The translations under genes and the position numbers were made by a program. The notes under the pieces are model-generated. The model was given only the letters and a program-made list of their open reading frames with translations, was not told the DNA's origin and did not search any database. From Armatimonadota bacterium (GTDB lineage: Bacteria > Sysuimicrobiota > Sysuimicrobiia > Sysuimicrobiales > Humicultoraceae): a stretch of DNA of 64,000 nucleotides. The DNA is taken from NCBI GenBank assembly GCA_031459855.1, contig JAVKHP010000001.1, positions 1,488,429 to 1,552,428 on the forward strand. The letters run 5' to 3'. This document shows, one piece after another, positions 52,786 through 62,651 of this stretch; within the stretch, counting starts at the first letter, position 1, and each line of letters begins with the position of its first letter.

Positions 52786-54415
52786 GCTGTCTTCGGATCG
52801 AGACCGCCGGTTGACGTGGCAGCATAGGAGCCTTTGGCGGGGGCTCGGAGCTGCCCGCGCGACGGGCAAGTGCGCAATCCTAGTTAGTGTCGCGCGTGGT
52901 AGCCTTGTGATCGTTCCATCTGTTGCGGTTGGCCTCCTTGCTGGTACGGACCGGCTATGGCTCGCCTTGCTTATCCTATGCCTTGTTTGGATGGAAGCGT
53001 CTCGTAGACGTCTTTCTCGTCGGGACCTGCCACTCGCGCTTCTTCGTATGGTGATCGCTGCTTACGCCGTGGTGTTGATCGCAGACTACTCCAGCGGCCC
53101 GCCACGCGAGTCTCTGCTTCTTGTCGGTATGGCGGGCATAAATTTCGCGATAGCAACGCTGATTTGGCGTCGGACCCGAGACCCGCTGCATCCAGGTCTT
53201 CTCGTCATTGCCCTGCTCATGATCCGATACTGGTTCCCCTACGCTCTTGTCCGATGGCTGCACGTGGAAGCACCTGTGCTGGTGCTCTTGGGCATAGGAC
53301 CGGAAGAGTTTCTCAGGGGCCTCGGATTGACGGCCGTGGCGGCGACCAGCTTTCTCTTGATACTGGTGGGTGAACTGACGGGGAGACGGAATCGCGCCAA
53401 GGCACCTGTGCGCACCGAGCACGAGCTCAATTTGGCGTTCAGCATGCTGGGAATTCCTATCTGGCTTGCGTACTGGTTGGGGGCGGCGTCATTGGCACTG
53501 TTCGTTGTGACAAACACGGGCGATTTGGTTGGTACCGCACTAAGCGGCGCCTTCAGAGGTGCGACAATCCAGGAGGGTTCTGGCATTTGGTTCTACACGT
53601 CGTTGCTGATGATTGCTGCAGTCGGGATGATCACTTGGAAGGGGAGCGTCACACATCCCTTGAGGTTGCGGAGTCTGACTCCGGCATTTTGGGCAGCGAT
53701 ACTTTTCCTGGTGCTAGGGGGTCGAAGCCGGGCCTTGACACCAGTGGCGATCGCGATTCTCATCTGGCAGATGGAGAGGCAGAGGTGGCCAGCGAAGCGA
53801 TTGAAGTTACCAGCTGCCGGCCCGGGGTTCGTTTCCTTACTGCTGTTGGCCACCTCGGCCGTCGTGGTGTTTGCCGGAGCGCTGTATAGGGGCGGCGGCA
53901 TAGGAGCCCTCACCAGCGCGGGTGCGTGGTCGGCCTACATAAGAGAGCTTGGGTACCTCATGGTGGTTGACCTGGGGCAACTACATGGTCCAGCAGCAGC
54001 GGCGGCCCATGAGAGCAAAGTCTTGGGGCCTGGCCCGATTCTCGGAGCGTTACTGTGGCCCATTTCGGAGTTCGTCGATGTTGGTGGGCGTAGTCCTGGT
54101 GTGTTTCTTGCCATGTCACGTGGGCTCGTGAGGGAGAGGCCGTGGGGGTTTCACGCTGGCATCGCGGGCGCGGGATACCTGACGCTTGGCATTGGGGGAA
54201 CGGTTGTACTTGCTGCGGGCCTAGGGTTCATCGCGGCTCGTGCGTATGAGGCTGCCAAGACCTCAATCCCGGTGCTGCCATCGATCGTCATGTGGTACGT
54301 GATTCGGATTTTCTTCGAGGGCATCGAGAAATGGGGGGAGATGATCGTCGTAGTGGGCATGGCAGGGGTTCTCTTGTGGGTCGGGAAGGCCACTCGTTTG
54401 CGAGCTGTTGGTTGA
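52778..54415 (+). CDS. Polytopic membrane protein, probable Wzy-like polymerase
   Basis: The 545-residue protein has about 11-12 hydrophobic segments and a large loop between about 420 and 480 (GGRSPGVFLAMSRGLVRERPWGFHAG), the layout of O-antigen/exopolysaccharide polymerases (Wzy). Sequence conservation in that group is too low for certainty. G+C is lower than in flanking genes, as is common for Wzy genes, and suggests separate origin. It is the only such protein in the locus, next to a flippase and a Wzc homologue. Confidence 0.72.
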   Translation: MARLSSDRDRRLTWQHRSLWRGLGAARATGKCAILVSVARGSLVIVPSVAVGLLAGTDRLWLALLILCLVWMEASRRRLSRRDLPLALLRMVIAAYAVVLIADYSSGPPRESLLLVGMAGINFAIATLIWRRTRDPLHPGLLVIALLMIRYWFPYALVRWLHVEAPVLVLLGIGPEEFLRGLGLTAVAATSFLLILVGELTGRRNRAKAPVRTEHELNLAFSMLGIPIWLAYWLGAASLALFVVTNTGDLVGTALSGAFRGATIQEGSGIWFYTSLLMIAAVGMITWKGSVTHPLRLRSLTPAFWAAILFLVLGGRSRALTPVAIAILIWQMERQRWPAKRLKLPAAGPGFVSLLLLATSAVVVFAGALYRGGGIGALTSAGAWSAYIRELGYLMVVDLGQLHGPAAAAAHESKVLGPGPILGALLWPISEFVDVGGRSPGVFLAMSRGLVRERPWGFHAGIAGAGYLTLGIGGTVVLAAGLGFIAARAYEAAKTSIPVLPSIVMWYVIRIFFEGIEKWGEMIVVVGMAGVLLWVGKATRLRAVG

Positions 54416-54513
54416 ATGCGTTGGCGGGCGCCTGTGAAGAGGTATGACGGCTAACTAAAGTGGCCGGCAACAGCGCGGAGCCCGAGTGAGGGTGGCGGAG
54501 GCTACGAGGGAGC

Positions 54514-55677
54514 GTGTCTGGGTTCTATCGCCTAGTCATCCTTGAGATCTGGTGCCCTGACCTCACCACCGCGGCGGGCGTCGAGTGGTACCGCTACGAA
54601 CTCGGTCGTGACTTTCCGTGGGTCCTTGAGGACGACCGAATCGTGGTCGAGGCGTGGGGCCTGCGGCGCCGGCCCGGCGCGAGCGAGGACCCGAAGCTGG
54701 GCGCGCGGGGGCCCGTCGTACCGTGGAACCTGCCGGCACCGATCGCCGTGCCGCTGGCCTGGCTCGCCCACCGTGTCCTGGCCTTGACGAGACGCGGTCC
54801 TGGTGTGTTCGTCGCGCCCACCCCATACAGCGCCGTTGGCATCGCCGGACTCGGTTCGCGCCGCGCCGGCCCCGCCTTGGTTGTCCGCGTGCAAGGCAAT
54901 CCCGCAAGCAAACAGTTCAGGGTGCGGGGCCGCCGCTGGGCCGCCCAGCTGCTCCGCAGACTCGAGCGCGCCGTTCTGCGCCGGGCAAGCCTCGTGGTCC
55001 CGATGGGGCGCTTCACGCGGCACTTGGCACAAGCCGCCGGGGTCCCGTCGGAGCGGATCGTCGAGCTCCCCTTCCCGACGTCGTGGAGGGAGACCGTTCT
55101 CACACCCGGGCGGAAATCGCCCAACCCGCTCGTTACGTGCGCAGCGCGACTGGTGCCGGAGAAGGGCGTCGACATGCTGCTGCGGGCGTGGGGACGGGTG
55201 GTCCAAGCCATCCCGCAAGCCGTGTTGGAGGTGGCCGGGGACGGGCCGGAGCGTGCGCGTCTTGAGGGGATGGCATCGCGCCTCGGTCTGGAGGATCGCG
55301 TGCGGTTCCTTGGTTGGGTGGCCTCCCACGACATGCCCCAGCTCTACCGGCGCGCGTGGGCCGTGGTGCTGCCCTCCCGTTGGGAAGAAGGGCTCGGGAT
55401 GTGCCTCGTCGAGGGCGGCCTGGCCGGATGTGCGCTCGTGGGCACCGACCTCGGCGGTATTCGGGAAATCGTGCGTCCAGGTCGGAACGGTACCCTCGTC
55501 CCGCCTGAGGATCCGGAAGCCCTCGCAAGGGCTCTTGAGGGGCTGTTGTCCCGGCCAGCCGTGGCAGCGGCATATGGCCAGGCTGCAAGGGAGGACGCGC
55601 TCGCCTACTTGGGGCGACGGGAAGAGGCGCTCATAGAGCTACAGCGCCGGATGGAAGAGCTTCTGGGGATCTCGTGA
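54514..55677 (+). CDS. GT4 family glycosyltransferase
   Basis: A 387-residue GT-B glycosyltransferase. The second domain reads CAARLVPEKGVDMLLRAWGRV, and the donor motif is EEGLGMCLVEGGLAGCALVG. The N-terminal part (LEIWCPDLTTAAGVEWYRYELG) is less typical. The GTG start has GAGG upstream; the stop overlaps the Wzx-like gene by GTGA. Confidence 0.88.
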   Translation: MSGFYRLVILEIWCPDLTTAAGVEWYRYELGRDFPWVLEDDRIVVEAWGLRRRPGASEDPKLGARGPVVPWNLPAPIAVPLAWLAHRVLALTRRGPGVFVAPTPYSAVGIAGLGSRRAGPALVVRVQGNPASKQFRVRGRRWAAQLLRRLERAVLRRASLVVPMGRFTRHLAQAAGVPSERIVELPFPTSWRETVLTPGRKSPNPLVTCAARLVPEKGVDMLLRAWGRVVQAIPQAVLEVAGDGPERARLEGMASRLGLEDRVRFLGWVASHDMPQLYRRAWAVVLPSRWEEGLGMCLVEGGLAGCALVGTDLGGIREIVRPGRNGTLVPPEDPEALARALEGLLSRPAVAAAYGQAAREDALAYLGRREEALIELQRRMEELLGIS

Positions 55678-57050
55678 GCCTGCAAGAGGCTGACCACAGC
55701 GCGGCGTTCTGGCAGACCGGTACGTTCTGGCGGCGCGTGGGCATCGCGGTTCCCGGCCTGTGGGCGTCGGTGGCTCTGGGGTTTGCGACCACCCTGGTTC
55801 TGGCCAGAAGCCTGGGCCCTCAAGGATTCGGAGCTCTCGCCCTGGCCACCTCGGTTGTCGCGACGGTCGCCGTCCTGCTGGACGTGCCCCTCGAGGAGGC
55901 CGTCGTCCACCACGGATCGCGGGCGCTCGTCGCCGGGGCGCCTGGGACGCTCTACGGGATCCTCCGACGCTCGCTCGTGGCGGACGCCGTGACTGGTGTC
56001 TCGGTCGCCTCGCTCGTGCTGGCCCTCGCGGAGCCCGTAGCATACCTCACGTCGGGCGGCTGGCTCGATCCCCAGTTGGTCCGCCTGGCTGCCCTGACCA
56101 CGATGGTCCAGACGGTCGATGGCACCACGGGGGCCGCGCTCCTGCTTGCGGGCCGGCCGCACACGCGAGCGTGGCTGATGGCAGCCTCCGGGGCCCTCAG
56201 GCTGACCCTAGTGGGCAGTACGGCGTTCGCCACCCAGTCGCCTCGTTGGACCCTCTTCGCAGCACTCGTTGCTGCTGTCGCAGGAAGCACGCTGCAGGGC
56301 TGGGCGGCTTGGCGGGCGGGCGGGCGAGAGTGGCGTCGGGATCGTGTCCGAGCTGACGTCGAAGTCGGGATCGGGCCGCTTCTGAGCTTCGGGCTGCGCT
56401 CGGCGTTGGCGACGACGGTCTCGGGTGCGAGGAACGGGCTCATTCCCGTGGTCTTGGGGCGCCTTTCCGGGCCAGCGGCGGTCGCGGTGTTTGAGGTCGC
56501 CACGTTCCCGCTCCAGGCGGCGGACGTAGCGGGGGCGCCCGTGCGCCTCGCCCTCTTCCCCGAGCAGGCGCGCCTGGCGGCCGAGGGGCGCCACCGCGAG
56601 TTGCCCGACTCGAGCCGGGCCTACGTGCGAGCGGGCTTGGTAATCGGCGTGCCAGCGGCGATCGCCGGGTGGTTCCTGCTCCCCTGGCTGATCCCGACGC
56701 TCTATTCCGCCCGCTACGCGGACGCGGTCACCCCCGCGCGGATCTTCCTCCTGGCAGCGATCGGGAGCCTCGCGTTCGGCTGGACGAAGACGCTCCCTGC
56801 TGCCCTGGGCCGACCGGACGTGCGCGTTGTTGTACTTGCTCTGGACGCGGTGGTTGTCCTGAGCCTTCTCGTGATCTTCGCACCACGGGGCGCGGTCGGC
56901 GGTGCGATCGCCGTGACAGCGGGGCTGCTCACCCAGGCTGTGGTCTGGACGGTCCTCCTTCGCCGGGCGGCATGGCGGCATTCACCCTATCCAGCACCTG
57001 CAATCCATCCACGGCAAGTGCTTCGGTCCCGCAAGGCGAGCGAACCGTGA
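55674..57050 (+). CDS. Polysaccharide flippase (Wzx-like, MOP superfamily)
   Basis: The 458-residue membrane protein has about 12-14 helices and the start LWASVALGFATTLVLARSLGPQGFGALALATS typical of Wzx/RfbX oligosaccharide flippases. It would move the lipid-linked repeat unit across the inner membrane. It overlaps neighbours on both sides by GTGA, so it belongs to one transcription and translation unit. Confidence 0.9.
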   Translation: MSLQEADHSAAFWQTGTFWRRVGIAVPGLWASVALGFATTLVLARSLGPQGFGALALATSVVATVAVLLDVPLEEAVVHHGSRALVAGAPGTLYGILRRSLVADAVTGVSVASLVLALAEPVAYLTSGGWLDPQLVRLAALTTMVQTVDGTTGAALLLAGRPHTRAWLMAASGALRLTLVGSTAFATQSPRWTLFAALVAAVAGSTLQGWAAWRAGGREWRRDRVRADVEVGIGPLLSFGLRSALATTVSGARNGLIPVVLGRLSGPAAVAVFEVATFPLQAADVAGAPVRLALFPEQARLAAEGRHRELPDSSRAYVRAGLVIGVPAAIAGWFLLPWLIPTLYSARYADAVTPARIFLLAAIGSLAFGWTKTLPAALGRPDVRVVVLALDAVVVLSLLVIFAPRGAVGGAIAVTAGLLTQAVVWTVLLRRAAWRHSPYPAPAIHPRQVLRSRKASEP

Positions 57051-58177
57051 AGATCCTGCACGTCCAGAAGGTGACGGGTATCGGAGGCTCCGAGCGGCAC
57101 CTGCTCGACCTCCTCCCCGCCCTCGCCGCGCGGGGCGTCGAGGTACGGATGGTGGTCCTCACCGCAGGGCGGGCCGACCGGTTCCTCGCTGCTGCCGAGG
57201 AACGGCGGATAGCGGTGGATGCGGTCCCGGCCGGGCCGGATGTGAACCCGGTGGTCGTCTCCACGCTCGTCCGCCTGATCCGTCGCTTCAGGCCGGACCT
57301 GATCCACACCCACCTCATCCACGCCGACCTCCACGGCGCCGCCGCTGCGGTCATCGCCGGGGTTCCGACGGTCTCGAGCTTCCACGGGACACACCCCTTC
57401 TTCGAGCGCCCCGGGGTCCGCCACGTTGAGGCCTGGGCGCTGCGACGGGCGTGCAGGGTCATTGCCATCTCCCACTGGGTCGCGCGGTTTCTGGCCAGCC
57501 GTGGACTCGCCGAAGCATCCAATGTCCGGGTCGTTCACTACGGGGTTGACCGCCGGGTCTGGCAACCGCTAACCCCGGATGAGCGGGAGGCCGCACGTCG
57601 GAAGCTCCACGTTGAGCCGGACGCGTTTGTTGTAGTCATCGCATCCCGCCTCGTGACCGGCAAGGGCCACGACACGCTTTTCCGAGCGGTAGCTCAGCTC
57701 GGCGGTGTCCCACTTCGGCTAGTGGTTGTAGGTGATGGACCGGAACGCGAGCGTCTCAACAAGTTAGTAGCTGCGCTCGAGCTCGCGCACCGCGTCCGGT
57801 TCTTGGGCTTCGTTCCTGACGTACGCAGCGTGCTTGCAGCTGCTGACGTCGCAGCGGTGCCGACATCCGCGCGCCTGCGGGAGGGCTTCGGCCTCGCTGC
57901 CCTGGAGGCGCAGGTGCTCGGGGTGCCGGTGGTCGCGTCGGCAACCGCCTCGCTCCCCGAGATCGTGGCCGATGGGGAGACTGGGATGCTCGTCCCGCCG
58001 GACTCGGTGCCCGCGCTCGCAGACGCGCTTGCTGGACTGGCCGCGGATCCTATGCGTCGTCGCGCGATGGGGGAGGCGGCGGTTTGGCGAGCCCGTCAGC
58101 GCTTCTCGCTCGACCGGATGGTCGAGGCGACGATCGAGGTGTACCGGGAGGCACTGGGTGCCGCAGTGATGTCGTGA
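57047..58177 (+). CDS. GT4 family glycosyltransferase
   Basis: A 376-residue GT4 enzyme. It begins KILHVQKVTGIGGSERHLLDLLP, has IHTHLIHADLHG, a phosphate-loop-like SRLVTGKGHDTLFRAV, and the donor motif REGFGLAALEAQVLGVPVVAS. The GTG at 57047 overlaps the flippase stop. The frame is open much further upstream, but that part lies inside the flippase gene. Confidence 0.92.
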   Translation: MKILHVQKVTGIGGSERHLLDLLPALAARGVEVRMVVLTAGRADRFLAAAEERRIAVDAVPAGPDVNPVVVSTLVRLIRRFRPDLIHTHLIHADLHGAAAAVIAGVPTVSSFHGTHPFFERPGVRHVEAWALRRACRVIAISHWVARFLASRGLAEASNVRVVHYGVDRRVWQPLTPDEREAARRKLHVEPDAFVVVIASRLVTGKGHDTLFRAVAQLGGVPLRLVVVGDGPERERLNKLVAALELAHRVRFLGFVPDVRSVLAAADVAAVPTSARLREGFGLAALEAQVLGVPVVASATASLPEIVADGETGMLVPPDSVPALADALAGLAADPMRRRAMGEAAVWRARQRFSLDRMVEATIEVYREALGAAVMS

Positions 58178-58261
58178 GAGAGAGGCGATCTGAGCCGATG
58201 CCGGTGCCGGCTGTCCTGGTCTAAGTAAGGCTGGGCAATCCGGGCAGAGGTAAGCGCGCCG

Positions 58262-59440
58262 ATGCTACACAGACTCTCTCGCGTTAAACTTCTGCGCGTC
58301 ATCACGCGCCTGAACGTGGGAGGACCGGCACGCCACGTGGTAACGCTTCACACCGGCCTCGACCAGCGACGTTTCCACTCTCTGCTGGTCGTGGGCAGGG
58401 AGAGTACCGGCGAAGGGTCACTTGTTGAGTGGGCATATTCTCAAGGCGTGCAGCCCATCTTCGTTCCCGAGATGATGGCCACTCTGACGCTAGGCCCCCA
58501 CGATTTCAAAGCGCTAACAAGAATTCTCGCGATTATCCTGCAGGAACGACCACACATCGTGCACACACACACCGCGAAGGCAGGCTTTCTCGGCCGCATC
58601 GCAGCGAGGCTCGCGGGAGTTCCTGTGGTGGTTCACACGTTTCACGGTCACATCTTGCGGGGCTACTACGGCCCGGCGAGGAGCTGGCTGCTGAGGCGGA
58701 TGGAACGGCTCCTAGCAGGCATGAGCGACCGCCTGATCGCGGTGAGCGAACAGGTGAAGCGCGATCTGGTCGCCTACAATGTCGCGCCGCCGTCGAAGAT
58801 AGACGTCGTTCCACTGGGTTTGGACTTGGAACCGTTTCTCGACGCGTCTCAGTACCGAGGGGCGTTCCGCCGGGAGCTGGGGCTGGACGACACGTATCCT
58901 CTGGTGGGTATCGTGGGACGACTCTTTCCCGTGAAAAACCATCAACTGTACCTCGATGCTGCCGCAGAAGTCGCTGAGCGCTACCCGTCCGCCAGGTTTG
59001 TCATTGTCGGCGATGGTCCCCTGCGGCCGAGCCTGGAGCGGCAGGCGTACGAGCTAGGTCTCAACGGCAGGGTAATTTTCACGGGGTGGCGGTTCGACCT
59101 TCCGAAGGTGTACGGCGATCTCGACGTCCTTGTCGTGTCGTCGCTGGACGAGGGGACACCTGTCGCGGTCATTGAGGCGATGGCTGCGGGGTGTCCCGTC
59201 GTCGCCACGCGCGTTGGGGGTCTGCCCGAACTTATCCGGGGCGGTCAAACCGGATTTCTCGTGCCTGCTGGTGATCCTTCGGAGTTGGCCTCGACGATCC
59301 TGGCGGTGCTACAGGATCCAGCCGCCGCACGGGCGATCGGCAGACGCGCCCAGAGTGTGGCTCGGGAACGCTTCGCGTCGGCTCGCCTGATTGCCGAAAT
59401 GGAACGACTGTATGACATGCTCTTGGAGTCCATCAGGTGA
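58262..59440 (+). CDS. GT4 family glycosyltransferase
   Basis: A 392-residue GT4 enzyme: RVITRLNVGGPARHVVTL, VHTHTAKAGFLGRIAARLAG (typical of the subgroup near WbaZ/PssF-like enzymes), VGIVGRLFPVKNHQLYLDAA and the donor motif DEGTPVAVIEAMAAGCPVVAT. G+C is lower than average. AGAGGTAAG upstream of the ATG acts as SD. Confidence 0.92.
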   Translation: MLHRLSRVKLLRVITRLNVGGPARHVVTLHTGLDQRRFHSLLVVGRESTGEGSLVEWAYSQGVQPIFVPEMMATLTLGPHDFKALTRILAIILQERPHIVHTHTAKAGFLGRIAARLAGVPVVVHTFHGHILRGYYGPARSWLLRRMERLLAGMSDRLIAVSEQVKRDLVAYNVAPPSKIDVVPLGLDLEPFLDASQYRGAFRRELGLDDTYPLVGIVGRLFPVKNHQLYLDAAAEVAERYPSARFVIVGDGPLRPSLERQAYELGLNGRVIFTGWRFDLPKVYGDLDVLVVSSLDEGTPVAVIEAMAAGCPVVATRVGGLPELIRGGQTGFLVPAGDPSELASTILAVLQDPAAARAIGRRAQSVARERFASARLIAEMERLYDMLLESIR

Positions 59441-59509
59441 ACGACTTCGGCAAACATCCTCGTATTAGCCAGCCGACTCACGGCGACTCCTGACAGGGGG
59501 CGACCAGCC

Positions 59510-60502
59510 ATGAAACTTCTCATCACCGGCGGAGCGGGCTTCATCGGCTCGCACCTGGCTGAAGCGCTGCTCGCCCGGGGCGACGAGGTGATGGCCCTCG
59601 ACGACCTCTCCACCGGCAGCCTGCAGAACATCCTCCACCTCATGCGCCGGCCGGGGTTCCGGTTCATTTTGGGCTCGATCATGGACGAGGGTGTCGTTGA
59701 CGAGGCGGTGGCGGGCTGCGAGGCCGTCTACCACCTGGGCGCGACGGTGGGGGTGCGGCTGGTCTTCGAGCAGCCGGTGCGCACCATCGAGACGAACGTC
59801 AAGGGTACGCAGCACGTGCTCGATGCCTGCCTGCGGCATGGGCGCAAGGTCTTCGTCGCGTCGACCTCCGAGGTCTACGGCAAGGACGTGCGCAACGGCA
59901 CGGGCCGCTTCCGCGAGGACGACGACATCACCATCGGCACGTCCATCCGCTGGTGCTACGCCACCAGCAAGGCGCTCGACGAGTTCCTGGCGCGCGCCTA
60001 CTGCCAGGAGAAGGGGCTGCCGGTGGTCATCGGGCGGTACTTCAACACCGTCGGCCCCAGGCAGTCGCCGGCGTACGGCATGGTGCTGCCGCGCTTCGTC
60101 GAGCAGGCGCTGCGGGGACAGCCGATCACGGTCTACGGCGACGGCTCGCAGGTGCGGTCCTTCACGTGGGTGGGCGATGCGGTGGAGGCGACGGTGCGCC
60201 TGATGGAGACGCCGGCGGCGGAAGGCCGGGTCTTCAACGTGGGCTCTGAGGAGGCGGTGACCATCCGCGACCTGGCCGAGCGGGTGTGCCGCCTGACGGG
60301 GTCGGTCTCGGAGATCGTGCACGTGCCCTACGAGGACGCCTACGGCCGCGGCTTCGAGGACATCCACTACCGGGTCCCCGACGTCACCCGGCTGCGGGAG
60401 ACCGTGGGCTACGCGCCGCAGACGCCGCTCGAGGTGATCCTGGAGCGGGTGGTGGCCCACGCCCGGGCGCACCTGGCGCGGCAGGTGGAGGCGGTGCGGT
60501 AG
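59510..60502 (+). CDS. NAD-dependent sugar epimerase/dehydratase (extended SDR)
   Basis: A 330-residue nucleotide-sugar-modifying enzyme. It has the NAD motif TGGAGFIGSHL (6-16), the catalytic Thr/Ser of VASTSEVYG and the Tyr-x3-Lys in CYATSKALDE. GRYFNTVGPRQSPAYGMVLPRF is typical of UDP-glucose 4-epimerase/UDP-glucuronate decarboxylase relatives. It supplies an activated sugar to the locus; the exact substrate is not decidable. AGGGGG precedes the ATG. Confidence 0.92.
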   Translation: MKLLITGGAGFIGSHLAEALLARGDEVMALDDLSTGSLQNILHLMRRPGFRFILGSIMDEGVVDEAVAGCEAVYHLGATVGVRLVFEQPVRTIETNVKGTQHVLDACLRHGRKVFVASTSEVYGKDVRNGTGRFREDDDITIGTSIRWCYATSKALDEFLARAYCQEKGLPVVIGRYFNTVGPRQSPAYGMVLPRFVEQALRGQPITVYGDGSQVRSFTWVGDAVEATVRLMETPAAEGRVFNVGSEEAVTIRDLAERVCRLTGSVSEIVHVPYEDAYGRGFEDIHYRVPDVTRLRETVGYAPQTPLEVILERVVAHARAHLARQVEAVR

Positions 60503-60567
60503 CGCGGGCCGAAGGGGCCGACGTCGCCAGCCGAACATCGTCTGGCGCGCCCACGGTGCTGGACGCC

Positions 60568-62553
60568 ATGCAGTTCCTCTTAGTTCCGACGAGTCTCGCG
60601 TTCGCGCTGAGCTACCTCCTCACCTGGGGAGTCCGGCTCACCGCGCCGCGCCTGGGCCTGGTGGACCGCCCTCGCGAGGACCGCTGGCACCGTCATCCGG
60701 TGCCGCGCCTGGGCGGGGTGGCCATCTACATCGGCTTTCTGGTGCCGTTGTTGCTCTTCGCGCGCCCGGACGTGCGCGATGCCCTGCTGCCACTCCTCGT
60801 CGGTGGAGCGTTCGTCTTCCTGGTAGGCCTGGCGGACGACCTGCGTCCGCTGGAGAACCGGCCCAAGCTCACGCTCCTCATCCTCGCGGCGTTCTTGCCC
60901 GTGCTGCTGGGCGTGCGGTTCGAGGTGCTCCCGCCGCTGGTGGAGGCTCCGCTGGCCGCCTTCTGGATCCTGGGCGCGACCAACGCCTTCAACTGGCTCG
61001 ACAACATGGACGGGGTGGCGGCCGGCGTGGCGGTGATCGCGGCAACCGGGTTGGTGGCGCTCTCCCTGGACGGCGGTGACCACCTGGGGCTGCCCGCCCT
61101 GGTGCTGGGCGCGTCGGCGTTGGGGTTCCTGGTCCACAACTTCCCGCCGGCGCGCGTCTTCATGGGCGACTGCGGCAGCGGGTTCCTGGGCTTCACCCTG
61201 GCCACGCTGGCTGTGTTGGGCTCGCACCGCAACGTTGGCAGCGTGCTGCTCACCGTGGTGGTCCCCGGGCTGATCCTGGCGGTGCCGATCTTCGACAGCG
61301 CCATGGTGACCGTGCTGCGGCTGCTCAACCGCCGACCCCTCTTCCAGGGCGGGCGCGACCACCCCGCCCACCGGCTGGTCACGCTGGGGCTGCCTGAGCG
61401 GAAGGCCGTGGTGCTGCTCTACGCGCTCAGTGCCGCGGCGGGGGCGGCCGGGCTGGCGGCGACCGAGCTCAACCCGCTCGCCGGGCTGACCGTGAGCGTG
61501 CTGCTGGCGCTGGGGTTTGCCGCGCTGGGGTTGGTGCTGGCGGAGGTGCGGGTCTACGAGCACGAGGCCGGGGCGCGCGAGGGCGGGGCGCACGGCGGCT
61601 TGCCGCGCGGCGACGGACGCGACACGAACGGCCGGCATCGAAGCCGGGACGACGTAGGGGGTCGGGGCGAAACGCTAGACCGTGCCGGGGCTGTCTCGCC
61701 ACGGTGGCGTCACGCGGACGGCGACACGGTAGTTGGAATGCCCGGCGGTACTCGGGACGGAGTGCGGTCACGCCATGTGGCGCCTGGGCTACGGCATGTA
61801 CCGCCTGGGCAGACTGCGTTGCCGACGCCCTTCTTCCACAAGAAGTGGATCACCATCATGCTCGTTGACCTCGTGCTGGTGCCCACGGCCTTCGTCGCCG
61901 CGCACCTCTTGCGGTTCGAGGGCACACTGCCCCCGACAGTAAGCGCAGCCGTGGCCCAGGCGCTACCACTGGTGGTGGCGCTCAAGGTGGCGGCGCTGTC
62001 GCTGACGGGTGTCTACCGCGGGGCGTGGCGGTACGCTGGCGTGCTCGACCTGCTGCGGCTCGCCTATGGCGCAACTGCGGGCTCGGCGGCTGCGGTCGCG
62101 GCGCTGCTGGCGTGGACGGGCCTGCAAGGACTCTCCCGCGCTGCCCTCGTGCTCGACTGGCTGTTGACGGTGCTGCTGTTGGGGGCCAGCCGCTTCTCGC
62201 TGCGGGTTGTTCGTGAGTACCTGGCCGCCCAGGCCGTGGGCGGCCGGCCGGTGCTGATCTTCGGCGCAGGAAGCGGCGGCGTGCTGGTGTTGCAGGAACT
62301 GCGGCAGAACCCGACGCTCGGCTACCGGCCCGTCGGGTTCGTCGACGACGACCCGGCCAAGCGCGGGGCGGTGGTACAGGGGCTGCGCGTGCTCGGCAGC
62401 CGGCAGGAGCTGGGCGAGCTGGTGCGCCGCTACGGGGTGGAAGAGGTGTTGGTGGCAGCGCCGTCGGCCCCGCCCGAGGTGGTGGAAGAGGTCGTCGGCG
62501 CGTGCCAGGCGGCGGGGGTGCGGGCGCGCCGCGCGGGGGTGGTGGTGGCGTAG
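60568..62553 (+). CDS. WecA-like phosphoglycosyltransferase fused to CapD-type N-terminal half
   Basis: The 661-residue protein has two parts. Residues 1-330 are a polytopic WecA/TagO/MraY-type transferase with VDRPREDRWHRHPVPRLGG, DDLRPLENRPK, the catalytic NAFNWLDNMDG and the HRLVTLGL-type His motif; it would start the repeat unit on undecaprenyl phosphate. After a hydrophilic linker (about 335-425) come four membrane helices and a nucleotide-binding domain (LIFGAGSGGVLVLQELRQNP) as in the first half of CapD/WbpM. The SDR dehydratase domain of CapD is absent. The ATG at 60568 is chosen; a GTG at 60556 is possible. Confidence 0.9.
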   Translation: MQFLLVPTSLAFALSYLLTWGVRLTAPRLGLVDRPREDRWHRHPVPRLGGVAIYIGFLVPLLLFARPDVRDALLPLLVGGAFVFLVGLADDLRPLENRPKLTLLILAAFLPVLLGVRFEVLPPLVEAPLAAFWILGATNAFNWLDNMDGVAAGVAVIAATGLVALSLDGGDHLGLPALVLGASALGFLVHNFPPARVFMGDCGSGFLGFTLATLAVLGSHRNVGSVLLTVVVPGLILAVPIFDSAMVTVLRLLNRRPLFQGGRDHPAHRLVTLGLPERKAVVLLYALSAAAGAAGLAATELNPLAGLTVSVLLALGFAALGLVLAEVRVYEHEAGAREGGAHGGLPRGDGRDTNGRHRSRDDVGGRGETLDRAGAVSPRWRHADGDTVVGMPGGTRDGVRSRHVAPGLRHVPPGQTALPTPFFHKKWITIMLVDLVLVPTAFVAAHLLRFEGTLPPTVSAAVAQALPLVVALKVAALSLTGVYRGAWRYAGVLDLLRLAYGATAGSAAAVAALLAWTGLQGLSRAALVLDWLLTVLLLGASRFSLRVVREYLAAQAVGGRPVLIFGAGSGGVLVLQELRQNPTLGYRPVGFVDDDPAKRGAVVQGLRVLGSRQELGELVRRYGVEEVLVAAPSAPPEVVEEVVGACQAAGVRARRAGVVVA

Positions 62554-62651
62554 GGCATGGGTCCTATGCCGCAAGTGAGGCGGTGCTCCTGGAGTACCGA
62601 GGCTCGCGGCTTACGCGGTGCGCCACGGTCCGCTCTGCTAGCACGCGGGCC

